From assembly GCA_039621445.1 (NCBI GenBank), contig CP154954.1:63632046-63696045 (forward strand): a stretch of 64,000 bases of DNA, read 5' to 3'. The translations under genes were made by a program, and so were the position numbers. The notes beneath the pieces were generated by a model. It was not told the DNA's origin and ran no database searches. It saw only the letters and a list, made by a program, of their open reading frames with translations. Source of the DNA: Euglena gracilis. Taxonomy: Eukaryota > Euglenida > Euglenophyceae > Euglenales. Below, one piece after another: positions 33,632 through 44,882 of the stretch (position 1 is its first letter; every line of letters begins with the position of its first letter).

Positions 33632-33770
33632 CCAGCATCTGCATCTTGTCCAGCATCTGCATCCATTGCATCTTGTCCAACATCTGCAACCACTGCATCT
33701 TGTCCAGTATCTGCATTGAATCTTACCTTATCCAATATTCACTCATCTTATCCAGTATTTGCGTCTTGCC
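33632..33770 (-). repeat. Inverted block of the 18-bp minisatellite
   Basis: CATCTTGTCCAGCATCTG units are the reverse complement of the array that starts at 33,838. They are degenerate and separated from it by about 65 bp. Confidence 0.8.
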
Positions 33771-33837
33771 TAAAGTCTTCATCCATCCAAAATAACCACA
33801 AAAGCCCAGAAAATGACCACAAAAAACCCAAAATTGA

Positions 33838-36432
33838 AGATGCAGATGCTGGACGAGATGTAGATCCTGGACAAGATGCAGATGCTGGACACGATGCAGA
33901 TGCTGGACAAGCAGATGCTGGGCAAGATACAGATGCTGGACAAGATGCAGATCCTGGACAAGATGCAGATCCTGGACAAGATGCAGATCCTGGACAATTA
34001 CAGGTTGCCAACACAAAAAACATACCCCCCCTGACAGCACAAAAAACATACCCCCCCTTTTTTTTTCAGTTTTTGTGGCAGCCATAACTTCGGCTGTGCA
34101 CCATGTTGAGGTCTCGGACATACTCCATATTGTTGCCTGTGAAATACCCATCCAAAAATGTCTCTGTGCATTTTCCTCGATTCCCCCTCCACCCCGAGTT
34201 ATGGGCCCCTCAAAAGTGCTCCGCACGCGACAAGCGAAAATTTTTGAAAAACATGGATTTTGGGCCGGGTTGGAATAATAAACAGCTCACCACTCGGGAA
34301 CCCTAAGGAGTTGGGCTCTGGAACTTGGTGGGTCGGATTGGCCATGAAATAGGCTTCAAAAAATATCTACATCAAAATTTGCCATCTCGACACCCAGAAA
34401 AAGTTATTTTATGGTTTTTGGGGCCAGCTCCAAAAAAATTTAGCCCTTTTTGTGTGGGAAAACCTAAAAAATGTGTGTTTTTTAGGTTTTCCCACACAAA
34501 AAGGGCTAAATTTTTTTGGAGCTGGCCCCAAAAACCATAAAATAACTTTTTCTGGGTGTCGAGATGGCAAATTTTGATGTAGATATTTTTTGAAGCCTAT
34601 TTCATGGCCAATCCGACCCACCAAGTTCCAGAGCCCAACTCCTTAGGGTTCCCGAGTGGTGAGCTGTTTATTATTCCAACCCGGCCCAAAATCCATGTTT
34701 TTCAAAAATTTTCGCTTGTCGCGTGCGGAGCACTTTTGAGGGGCCCATAACTCGGGGTGGAGGGGGAATCGAGGAAAATGCACAGAGACATTTTTGGATG
34801 GGTATTTCACAGGCAACAATATGGAGTATGTCCGAGACCTCAACATGGTGCACAGCCGAAGTTATGGCTGCCACAAAAACTGAAAAAAAAAGGGGGGGTA
34901 CGTTTTTTGTGCTGTCAGGGGGGGTATGTTTTTTGTGTTGGCAACCTGTACAAGATGCAGATGCTGGACGAGATGCAGTGGATGCAGATGCTGGACAAGA
35001 TGCAGATGCTGGGCAAGATACAGATGCTGGACAAGATACAGATCCTGGACAAGATGCAGATGCTGGACAAGATGCATCCTGGACAAGATACAGATGCTGG
35101 ACAAGATACAGATGCTGGACAAGATGCAGATGCTGGACAAGATGCAGATGCTGGACAAGATGCAGATCCTGGACAATTACAAGATGCAGATGCTGGACGA
35201 GATGCAGTGGATGCAGATGCTGGACAAGATGCAGATGCTGGGCAAGATACAGATGCTGGACAAGATACAGATCCTGGACAAGATGCAGATGCTGGACAAG
35301 ATGCATCCTGGACAAGATACAGATGCTGGACAAGATACAGATGCTGGACAAGATGCAGATGCTGGACAAGATGCAGATGCTGGACAAGATGCAGATGCTG
35401 GACAAGATGCAGATGCTGGACAAGATGCAGATGCTGGACAAGATGCAGATCCTGGACAATTACAAGATGCAGATGCTGGACGAGATGCAGTGGATGCAGA
35501 TGCTGGACAAGATGCAGATGCTGGGCAAGATACAGATGCTGGACAAGATGCAGATCCTGGACAAGATGCAGATGCTGGACAATTACAAGATGCAGATGCT
35601 GGACGAGATGCAGATGCTGGACAAGCAGATGCTGGGCAAGATACAGATGCTGGACAAGATGCAGATGCTGGACAAGATGCAGATGCTGGACAAGATGCAG
35701 ATGCTGGACAAGATGCAAATGCTGGACAAGATGCAGATCCTGGACAAGATGCAGATCCTGGACAAGATGCAGATGCTGGACAAGCAGATGCTGGGCAAGA
35801 TACAGATGTTGGACAAGATGCAGATGCTGGGCAAGATACAGGTCCTGGACAATTACAAGATGCAGATGCTGGACGAGATGCAGTGGATGCAGATGCTGGA
35901 CAAGATGCAGATCCTGGACAAGATGCAGATGCTGGACAAGATGCAGATGCTGGACAAGATGCAGATCCTGGACAAGATGCAGATGCTGGACAAGATGCAG
36001 ATGCTAGACAAGATGCAGATCCTAGACAAGATGCAGATGCTGGACAAGATGCAGATGCTGGACAAGATGCAGATGCTGGACAAGATGCAGATCCTGGACA
36101 AGATGCAGATGCTGGACAAGATGCAGATGCTGGACAAGCAGATGCTGGGCAAGATACAGATGCTGGACAAGATGCAGATGCTGGACAATTACAAGATGCA
36201 GATGCTGGACGAGATGCAGTGGATGCAGATGCTGGACAAGATGCAGATGCTGGGCAAGATACAGATGCTGGACAAGATGCAGATCCTGGACAATTACAAG
36301 ATGCAGATGCTGGGCAAGATGCAGATCCTGGACGAGATGCAGATGCTGGACAAGATGCAGATGCTGGACAAGATGCAGGCACTGGATATGATGCACACAT
36401 TGACATTGGACAAAATGCAATGGATGCAGATA
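33838..36432 (+). repeat. 18-bp minisatellite GATGCAGATGCTGGACAA
   Basis: It consists of roughly 90 units of GATGCAGATGCTGGACAA, with regular variants (ATCCTGG, GGGCAAGATACAG, GACGAGATGCAGTG) and a punctuating GACAATTACAAG that marks higher-order blocks. Because 18 is a multiple of three and the unit lacks stops in any frame, all six frames stay open for hundreds of codons (for example DADAGQ, MQMLDK, CRCWTR on plus and CPASAS on minus). Long ORFs here are therefore expected from the repeat alone. Coding status is unproven, since no splice-bounded flank or known repeat protein was recognised. It is interrupted by the palindrome at 34,001-34,948. Confidence 0.95.
34001..34948. mobile_element. 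948-bp near-perfect palindromic element with TA duplication
   Basis: Two arms of about 470 bp face each other about position 34,474-34,475 with essentially no spacer. Outermost sequence is CAGGTTGCCAACAC...GTGTTGGCAACCTG. Only a few mismatches between the arms are visible (for example CATACCCC versus CGTACCCC, and the CTAAAAAATGTGTG centre). It is flanked by TA on both sides (33,999-34,000; 34,949-34,950). Removing element plus one TA restores GGACAATTACAAGATGCAG, which exists intact elsewhere in the same array (for example 35,171). TA duplication is the hallmark of Tc1/mariner insertion. No transposase is present. A diverged relative is at about 54,690-54,765. Confidence 0.92.
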
Positions 36433-37396
36433 GGTCTAAAATTGGCTTTGGCCGACCAGTTAAGAGTAACTCAAAAGCAGCAAAGGATTATGGTGTAGTC
36501 GCTGAGCTCTGGGAAGCTTGCCTTTTTGAGGCAAGTTGCAAACCTTGCCACAATCACATGGAATGACTTGCCTTGCTTCTGCTTCCATTGGTTTTCCAGG
36601 GGGGGTGCTCTTGTACTGGACGGTCGCTTCGCCAGAGTGGGGCTGCTCTTGTAGAGGGCACGCCCTACTATTAGGGGGGGGGTTAGCTGCAAGCCAAAGG
36701 CGGCCAAAGGTGGGTTAAATCGAGCAAAGTAGCTAAAAGCGGCCAAAAGTGGCCAAAAGCAGCCAAAAGTTGTACAAGTGGGTAAATGACCAAATGTGGA
36801 TAAAAGTGGATGAAGTGTCTGCAGATGCTGTTTGGATGCTCTGGAGGCAGGTATCTGACTGAATGTGGGTACAAGAGGTACACCTCTAAGGGCTTCAAAG
36901 GCGATGCTGGGCGATGCAGGGCGATGCTGGGCGATGCAGGGCGATGCTGGGCTCAAGGACATCCCATGCAACGTTGCCACAAAGCAACGTTGTTCTCGAG
37001 GTGCTGATCAATCAGTCCCGGAAGACAGCCTACAGATGCTTGACATTGAAGTCTGGGGATGGGCAGGCAGTCAACCACGGAGATGGAAGGAACCAAAGAT
37101 TTGGATCTCTCCCTCCCTCTGTGTCTTTGGCTGTTCCTCAAAAAGGGAATGCTTTAGGTTGGAGTAAGTGGCTTTATTCGTCGTGCTGAGGAGTGGGTCA
37201 GGGTCAGTGAGCGTTGGTTTTGCGGGGTGGGGGGGTTTGACCCCCCTTGAGCCCCAGGGAGTCTCCCCTCGGAACCCAGAAAATTTCCTGAGTCTTCGCG
37301 TTGAAGAAGATATTTTTGTGGCATTTGTTTTTGATTGTGTTCAAAAAATAGTGCGCAAAATCGCGATTTTTGGCTTTTTTTAGTTTGTAATTTTTT
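36433..37396. other. No gene seen; GGGCGATGC repeats at 36,900-36,958
   Basis: After the array there is a short unique stretch, then AAAAGTGGCCAAAAGCAGCC words and five GCGATGC(T/A)GG units. The same GGGCGATGC motif is subterminal in the CAAGCACC elements. Confidence 0.45.
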
Positions 37397-37536
37397 TTTG
37401 CTTCTGTTGGGGGTCCCGACTCACCCCCCCCCCCCCCCCCCGCTAATACCCTAGGGAGGCTTCAGGAGGGAACACAATTTCACTTTTTTTTTTTTAAATT
37501 CCTCCACGGGAATATGATTTTTCAGCTTAATTGCAT

Positions 37537-37900
37537 TCATTTCGATTGGAAGTTGGAGGTTGGAGGTTTCATGAGACCATCATAATGGTTTGGTACCAGC
37601 CGCACCATTATCCAGAGAGATGCTTGGGAATCATCAGCCCCCAAGAAATGTTGTGAGATCCTGCAGTGTTCCATGCCAAAGGGTTGTATTTTTCGTCCCG
37701 CCCCCTGTTTTCTCCAACAAGATGGGAATTGCCATCCACATTGGCTCAAAGCGCCCAAGCATTTCATAAACGAGATTCTTTGACTGGCCTGTCCCGGCAT
37801 TGAGCATCTCTGGTCTGTCTCGAAGATTGATTTTGGAGTATTCTGAGAGCAACGTTGTTGTAGCAATGGCGTCAGGCTGTCTGTGCTGCATGTGATGCAT
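37537..37900 (-). pseudogene. Frameshifted ORF of unknown family in the long-TIR element
   Basis: The first frame (start near 37,900) contains LLSEYSKINLRDRPEML, KNLVYEMLGRFEPMWMAIP and LQDLTTFLG. One base in a G-run near 37,640 shifts to a second frame that continues DDSQASLWIMVRLVPNHYDG to a stop at 37,537. The composition is that of a real globular protein of about 120 residues, probably the end of a longer one. I do not recognise it. Its position inside inverted repeats makes a transposon-encoded protein plausible. Confidence 0.45.
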
Positions 37901-38439
37901 GGTCAGAACACAAAAGAGTTGGGAATCTGTTTAAGTCCAAGCTTCGGTTTATGGCTGCATGGAGGAACCAAACCATAATTGCTCCAAAAACCCAGACCCC
38001 AAAAATCTATGTCATGTGCTTGGGAGGGATGCGGATGGCATGCTCCCGCATAATTCCACATAATTTGCCTTTTTGGGCCAAATGCAACAAGATAATTTTA
38101 AATGTCAAAAATGTCCCAATGGCTTCACCAAGCTCCCAGGCCTTTTTTTGTATTTCCACATTTTTTTGCATACTATTTTTGATTTGTATTCTATTCTGCT
38201 TAATCGATTTTTTTTTTCAGCAACCTTTTTCAACAACGGACCCAAGAAAGGAGACCTGGGGTTTTATTTGGGAGGGGATCACAGTCCAACCCCCCCCCCC
38301 CCGGGTTTTCCCCCAATTATTCCGCATCAGGCCATTTTGGATTTAGTTGGTTTATTTTGGGCCAATCTGTATAGTTTTGAACGAATTTCACCTTAGATCA
38401 ATCAGGGTTTTTTTAGGGCTACTCCGGGCCAGCTTGCTC

Positions 38440-38985
38440 ACGTGTGCATTTTAGGTGACCACGATGGGCACGTTCGGGGCCCATTTTTTAACCAAGGTTA
38501 GGCACGTTAATCACGGAACCACGTTGGGCATATTAGGCAACCAAGTTTGGTTTATCAGATGAAGTACGATTGGTCGTTAGCAACGATGCGTTAAATCGTG
38601 TGGTTACCAGGTTAGGCACGTTCGGTGACTGCGTTATGCATATTACAGGGCCATATGTTTAGGCATGTTGTGTTACAACGTGAGGGAAGTTATGCAACCA
38701 CATACCTATCATATATCACACGATGGGGGACGCCATTTAGACACGTTGCAACCACGTTAGGCAAATCAGTTAACCGCATCGGACATGTTTAATGGCCCCA
38801 TTTCATCACCACATCAGGCACGACATGTGACCACGTTGAGAACGTTAAGTGACCACCACGTCAGGCATGTCAACCAACCACATCAGGAACGATTGGTCTA
38901 CATTGAGCACATTGTGTGACCACATTACATAAATGATGTAAGCCACCTCAGGTGACCACATTAAGCACATTATGCGGCCCAGTTA
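38440..38985. repeat. Degenerate ACCACGTTAGGCACGTT array
   Basis: About 20-25 units of 20-26 bp built on GTGACCACGTTAGGCACGTTA, strongly diverged and without stop-free frames. No other part of the window carries it. It lies inside the 37,397-39,840 element. Confidence 0.7.
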
Positions 38986-39840
38986 TGTGACACAGCCATC
39001 GGGGAGCAACCTCACGTGCATTTCCTGAGGTGGCTTTGGTGTTGATGATGTTGAGATTTCCATAGTCTTCGGAGGGGAGGGGGCAACAGCGATATTTCTC
39101 GATGAATGCACAGCAGCGTCATCCCAACTGTATTGACCTAACCAGCCTAACATGAGGATTAGCCAATTCCATTGCAGACATCACATCGCCTTGAGATAGA
39201 CACAGAATTTGAATTGTATGGAAGTAATAAAATTGATGCAATTAATTGTGTTGATGAATTCAAGAGAGAATGCCTGTTTGAGTTGCGGTTGGAGTTTGGG
39301 TGGGGAAACACTGCTGGCTGACCATTTTTTGGATTTTGCATTGCTGAGAATTTTTGCATAGGAGTGTATTTACGCGGACTGCTTTCTTTCATGTGACAGA
39401 TTTTGCTAAATTCTTGGCTTCATTTCTTTCTTATTGGCATGTGGCAAGTACTCTCTGCAAGCAAACGTGTGCCCCTGACCTTGAGTTCCTCTCGCGATCA
39501 GAGTAGTGTTTTATTGTAGCTTCTGACCTTGTTACTGATGGTGTATGCTGGCTGAAAGTTGTCATCTTCTGGTTGTTTGGGAAGACGGGCAGGTGGAAAG
39601 GGGCAGATTCAGGGTGGTCAAGGGATGGGAAAGTTTTTTTTCTTTCTTAAGGACCCCCCCCCCTTTGGGCCAAAGGGCTGACCCTCCACCTTCCAATGAA
39701 AATGAATTAGGCTGAAAAATCATATTTCTGTGGAGGAATTAAAAAAAGTGTGGTTGTGTTCCCTCCTGAACCTTCCCCAGGGTGTTAGCGGGGTGTTAGC
39801 GGGGGGGGGGGGGGGAGTCAGGACCCTCAGCAGAAGCAAA

Positions 39841-42447
39841 GCCGGTGGGGCTTGAACAGGGTCGAAATTCAAAGGGTCGAAAAAATACGTTTTTTTGATG
39901 ATTTGGATGGATGGGCAATGGTCCAAGGATGTGAGGAATTAATTCCCGATGTCGACTTGTTCTTGCTGAAAAATGCCAAATTTCCTTGCCCATTTTCTTG
40001 TGGATTTTTCATTGACTGTGGGGGGGGGGGGGGGGGGGTCTTTTGGAAAAAAAAATTTAAGGACCGCCCTGGGCAGAACTGGATGTGTTAACAGGCACCC
40101 AGGGCTTCCCGAAACCCCCATGAGTGGTGGCAGGGTTTCCGCGTCTGCGGTGCTTCACAACAATCAGGCGAAGGGCGCCGGAGGTCAAGACGACCCAAAA
40201 CGGCCACGACGGGCGGTCGTTTTGGCGCGTGGAATCGGCCGATCGGAGCCAACAATGACGTTTTCTGGGCGTTCGTCACGGATTTGGTTTTTTGCGCCTC
40301 CCGCCTCCCCCCCCATCTTTTCCCGTTCCTCGAGGCGACAAAATTCGGTCAAAAATTTTCCGTTGGCGCCGAAGGAGTTTTTCCTTGCAAAGTGCTCTGG
40401 TGGGTGGGGGCCGAACCAATCATTCATTATCCTCCGCGTAACCCCACCCACCAGAGGGATGGGTTGGTGGGTTTTTGAGGGTGGGTTGGTGGGTTTGGGC
40501 CCCTGGACCCCTCCCCCCCAGGGGTGGGGTGCACCATGCATCATCCCAACCCAGCCGGAGGATGGGTTGGCTGGAAAGAATTAGGGGATTTTGGTCGATT
40601 TTGGGTGGTTTTGGGTCGGGTGGGTGGACCCCCCCCCCCCCAGGGGGGGTTGTGAAACTAAGGGGGGGGGGTTGTGGTTGGGTTGGTTTTCAAAAAGAAA
40701 GTGGGCGGGTGGATTTTGGCCTGGAAAAAAAGCCCCCCCCCCCGAGGTCAGTAATTGAATCCATTGCCCCCCCCCCCCCGCAACTTCCCTGGTGGGGGTG
40801 GGGCGATACCCCTCCCTACCGCCCACCAGGTTTTCCTGTACAGCCTGCCTTCCCGAGATACGCCAAAAATGACAGGTGGGCCCAAGCAATTGCAGACCTG
40901 AAAGTGTGGGTTTCATCTTCGTCGCAAGCGCACACCTGCCCCATCCTCCGCATCTTTGGCATTTTGGCTCAAGCTGAGCTTTGGTGTGGTCCGCCCTGCC
41001 CAGGCTTTGCCGAAGTCCCTGACCCCATTTCCACCATGGAACCGCCTTTCCAATGCACAACAGTCTTCTGAAGTGTGATTTCACTGAAATGCCTAGTTGT
41101 CTTCTCATCAGCTTGTGTTGGGGACGGGGGCTCCTGTGGAGGGTGCTTGGGGTTCTTGGCCAAACCCTGCCATTTCCCGCCACGATTCCCCCGACCCGAC
41201 TTGCCACAGTGCTGCCAGCAACTATCCTATCGCCCTGCAGCCACTCCCCAGCACCCCTCCTGCAGCCATTCGCGTCTCCTCCGACCAGCGTGCTGGAGGA
41301 TGGTTCTACCGCCAAAGGGGACGAGTGTGGCCCAGTGGCATTGCTGTTTGTTTCAATGCAGCCCAGTTCTGTGACTCAAATTGAGTTGGTGTGATGCAGC
41401 TTTTCTTTTTCCGCCATTCCAGTACCCCTGAATGGCCAACCTCAAGGTTGCAGCCTTTTTTTTAACGGAACGCGAATGCCATACCGTGTATGGCCCTCCC
41501 CTGGCACCCGGCTGGCTGCCCCCCCCCCCCCCTGTCCTCGCCCTGCCGTTAATCCCACGGTGCATGTACCCCGCCATCCTCCCGAGGGGACCACCAACGT
41601 GTAAATTCCTGCCCAGCTCACCACCCTCCCCCCTCACCACATACTCCCTTCGGACCACACCGCCCCCCCCCCTTCCCCTGGGACCTTTTTTATTCAATTC
41701 TTTGCTGTTTTTCTTTTTCGGCGAGTATCCGAAGCGAGGTGTCGAGCAACCCCATTTTGTTCGATTGGGGAGTGGGAAGTGTCATTGTTGGAAAAGTGGA
41801 AAGGTTTGCCAACAGTCACCCATTTGCCACCGATTTCATTTTTCCTCCCAGCCCCACCCCACTGGCTTACTGACCCCACATTTTGAAGGATGAAGCAGCG
41901 AAACTGGAACCTGAGCCAAGAGGCTTCAAAGGACTCCGGTTGAATCCCAGCTCCACCCAGGGGATGCTGTCGCACGGAGTGTGGCACACTGTGCATGCTC
42001 ACCATTGTGTGTTTCAGGCATAGTTGGGGGAAAACTCTTGAATAAAAGCGGAATTTCCGCATTCAATTCAGTTCAATTCGCCCAAGAAGCAGAGTTGCTT
42101 TTGTTCCTGTGGAAAACAAGAAACATTTTTTGCTGTTTTAGATGATTAAGCATTTGCATTTGGTTATCTTTTTCCAGGGATTTGCCAAAAGTTATTGTTT
42201 AGTTGTGCCCCATTGCCAGTTTTGAGAAGGAACAAAGTGACTGGTTGGTTTGCATCTGGACTCAAATGTCTAAAATTGTCTAAAATTGACCCACCTGGTT
42301 CCGAAGGTGGTTTTTTTGTATAAAAAAGGTGTGTTAAAAAAGCAGCACCTTTTGAAAGACAAAAATGGTCGAAATCTGTCAGTTTTCACCCATATTTGTC
42401 AAGTGGGTGGAGACCACCTACCGGGGTTTGTATAGCAGCCTTGGGGG
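39841..42447. other. Repeat-rich, isolated exon-like pieces only
   Basis: Poly-C/poly-G blocks and GGGTTGGTGGG repeats fill 40,020-40,800. An exon-like piece PAFPRYAKNDRWAQAIADLK (40,848-40,908) follows a TGTACAG acceptor and ends at GTGTGG. At 41,211-41,394, after a CCACAG acceptor, three frames are open to a stop; I cannot choose between them. No gene model is offered. Confidence 0.3.
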
Positions 42448-42898
42448 CAAGCACTTTGGATGATGCAGGGCAATGCAGGATTTTTTTGGGCCAATGTTGG
42501 ATATTTTTTGGCCATTTTGTCCACTCTCACCCCATTTTTTTTGGCTATTTTTGGCTTCTTTTGCCCTTTTTTGAGCCATTTTTGATCATTTTTTTGGTTG
42601 CCATTGGCAAATTGCCTTCCATTAGCCACCGTTGGTCATTTTTGGCAATTTTGGCCATTCTTGGCTGCTTTTGGTTGCTTGGTTGCTTTTGCCTCTATAA
42701 TGGCAAAAAAAAAATGGGCCAAACGTGGTAGCCAGACAGTGCCCCAAAAAATAGTTGCCAAAGCGGCAAAAGCACCCAAAAAGCCATCCAAAATGGCCAA
42801 GAAGTGACCAAAAATGGGTCAAAAACCTGAAAAGCACCTTTGGGGACCAAACCGATGCAGGGCGGTGGGAGCCATGGGTGGGTGTTCATTGGTGCTTG
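42448..42898. mobile_element. Possible short CAAGCACC-family element
   Basis: It starts CAAGCACTTTGGATGATGCAGGGCAATGC and ends GGTGCTTG, with a subterminal CGATGCAGGGCGG in the same orientation, as in the larger hAT element at 50,784. Flanks CTTGGGGG and CAGGGGTG agree at only 5 of 8 positions, so the boundaries are tentative. Confidence 0.4.
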
Positions 42899-42964
42899 CA
42901 GGGGTGGGGGCAAAACTGCCTCTCTGGTGTTTGAAAGGTTGAGGTTACCAGAGAATTTCTGCAG

Positions 42965-43107
42965 CCGGAGGGACCCCAGATGGCTGGATCCCTCCGAAGT
43001 CCTCAATAAATTCTCCGGACAATGGCTGTGTGGTGGTGAACCAGCATAACAGCCCATCCACCATCGGCAGCAGGATTTGCTGTGCGCTTTCTCTTCCTTC
43101 TTGCATG
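42965..43107 (+). CDS. Internal exon of an unidentified gene
   Basis: It is bounded by TTTCTGCAG and GTGCAG. It is open in the frame that reads GGTPDGWIPPKSSINS, CVVVNQHNSPSTIGSRICC and ends LPSCM, 47 codons plus two leading bases (so the previous intron is phase 1). The Ser/Asn/Pro-rich composition does not suggest a family. The terminal exon at 44,677-44,882 has similar composition, is on the same strand and could belong to the same gene, but the connecting exon was not found. Confidence 0.4.
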
Positions 43108-43913
43108 GTGCAGGCACGCATATGAATGGCAAATCAAGCCTGTCTTCTCCTCTGCTGAGCAGGTCTCTGTCTCCGCTCACACCTTTTTTGGCCAGTGTCG
43201 CCTTTTGATTTTTGTTCAGTCCTCAGAAACAAAGTCGCAGGTGAAAACATCTCGATGGAAAATTTTATTTTTTGTATGTTGTGGTCCTTGGAATTTTGTT
43301 GTGGATTGTTGGGGTGGAGTTTCTACAATCTAGACATCATTTGAAGCCAGTCCCCCAGGAAAGAATTACTGTTGGGTGGGGGTAAATGGGTTTTTGTTTT
43401 ATTTAGCAACCCCCAAATTTCAAGCTTCCCCATTGGAAGACCCCCAAGGAGTTGGTTTGAACAACCAATTTGAAGCTCCTCACAAATCATGAAAGAAGTG
43501 TATTTCAAAAACCAGACAGTGGACAATTTCTTTAAAAAAAAACCCAGCCCCAAAAGTATAAGATAGAGAAACAGAGCTTGGAAATGCCCCCAAGCCCGCC
43601 AAGGGACAAATAAAAAAAATTGTTTTTTGTTAATTTGCATCTTTTTGTGGCATTTTTTTCTTCTTCAGCTTGGTGTTTGGCGCTCAGTTCTACCCTGGAG
43701 GGTCGGGATAGTTCTGGCCAGGAGATCTGGAGGGGGGGGGTCAGCCAGCAGCCTTTTTCCCAACCAGCCCAATTCCAGCCTCTGAGCTGGGGGATCACCC
43801 AGCGAGCCCAGCCCCTACTCCCCAAGGCAGCCAGCCAGCCAACTAACAGCTTCTTTCTACCCAGAGCCCGCCTCCCCCCCCCCCGGGTCCAACCACAAAA
43901 CATGATTTATAAC

Positions 43914-43973
43914 CGGCAGCCTCTCACTATCCAGCCCCCCTGGGGGAGGGGGGGGCTGATAGTGGGAGGCTGC
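43914..43973. repeat. 60-bp hairpin GGCAGCCTC...GAGGCTGCC
   Basis: TTATAACCGGCAGCCTCTCACTATC faces GATAGTGGG-AGGCTGCCTTATAA around a poly-C/poly-G centre. The TTATAA at both ends may be a target duplication or part of the repeat. It is a MITE-like fragment. Confidence 0.6.
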
Positions 43974-44676
43974 CTTATAACCCCCAGAGGGGAAAATGAT
44001 GAAGAAGCAAGGGACAAAAATGCGCCAAAAATCACACTGCGTGCCAAGAAAACAGGTGTGATGGGCAAGCCAATTTATGAGGTTTTGGCAAAGCCACACA
44101 CAATTTTCCAAAATACCTTGTTTTACCCCCCCCCCCTGGTGCAAAAATAGGTGGTGCAAAAATAGGGGGCTTTATTGGATCCTTTCCGGTAACGAACTGC
44201 GCCACGATATACCCCCCCCCCTCGGGGCGGACCACCAAACAGATCCTATACCCCTCGGGGGGTTATAAATTATAAATGGGGGGAGTTTATTTTTCAAGGA
44301 CGGTCCAAAGGGCCGTCTGGACATCAAGCGACGTCCAAAATATAAAAAAGTGGAAAATGCATTTTTTTCCCGTAGATACACAATGTTCCAGCGATTTCAA
44401 AAAGCATCCCCCCCCAGAGTTGGCTTGCTATTCCGAGATTTAACAACTTCAGTTTTGCTTGGTTGGGGAAGAATTTTTGTCAGGATGATTTTTTCAGTTT
44501 TTTTCACAGTTTTAAAAACGCCTTTTTAGGGCATTTTGGCCAAAAATGTAAAGCATTTCTTTTTTCAGGATTGCGCAAGATTTTTAAGCCGCCTTGAAAA
44601 TAATGCTTGGTGCCGAAACAATCCTGCCAATGAATGGTGCGGAACCGTTCTATCTTGTCCCCCTGGCTGATGGCAG

Positions 44677-44882
44677 TGGGTGGCACAGCCAAACGGGGTG
44701 TGGTGCCACACACCAGCGTAGAGGTCTTCAGCAATGCCTCCTTCGTCTCGGTGGACCGGAACCCACAACTCTACTATAGCGTCCCCAGTGATGATGAGCA
44801 TGCATCCGATGGGACTGGCTTTCCTCACTCGTCTCATTCCCCTGCCACTGAGTCCTGGATGGCCCCGGTGCGAGAGCAGTGA
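44677..44882 (+). CDS. Terminal exon of an unidentified gene
   Basis: After a GATGGCAG acceptor, a 68-codon frame reads VGGTAKRGVVPHTSVEVFS, VDRNPQLYYSVPSDDEHAS and ends APVREQ with TGA at 44,880-44,882. The preceding intron would be phase 1. The segment is hydrophilic, Ser/Pro/Asp-rich and probably disordered. No family is recognised. An alternative frame just upstream (DCARFLSRLENNAWCRNNP, from 44,570) is also protein-like but cannot be joined sensibly. Confidence 0.45.

Larger units (their letters stand above)
37397..39840. mobile_element. 2.4-kb element with about 150-bp terminal inverted repeats
   Basis: The left terminus (37,397-37,555) and right terminus (39,687-39,840) are inverted copies over about 150 bp with small gaps. 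In order they share TTTGCTTCTG, GGGTCC, poly-C, CGCTAATACCCT, TTCAGGAGGGAACACAA, AATTCCTCCAC, ATATGATTTTTCAGC and ATTGGAAG. The interior carries a minus-strand ORF (37,537-37,900) and a degenerate array (38,440-38,985). Long inverted termini around an ORF suggest a DNA transposon of Mutator-like architecture. No target duplication was identified, so the class is open. Confidence 0.7.

Noticed and set aside
34723-36566. Very long ORFs (up to about 590 codons) across the minisatellite
   Set aside because: The 18-bp unit has no stop in any of six frames, so long ORFs are automatic; no splice-bounded flanks, known repeat protein or start context supports coding.
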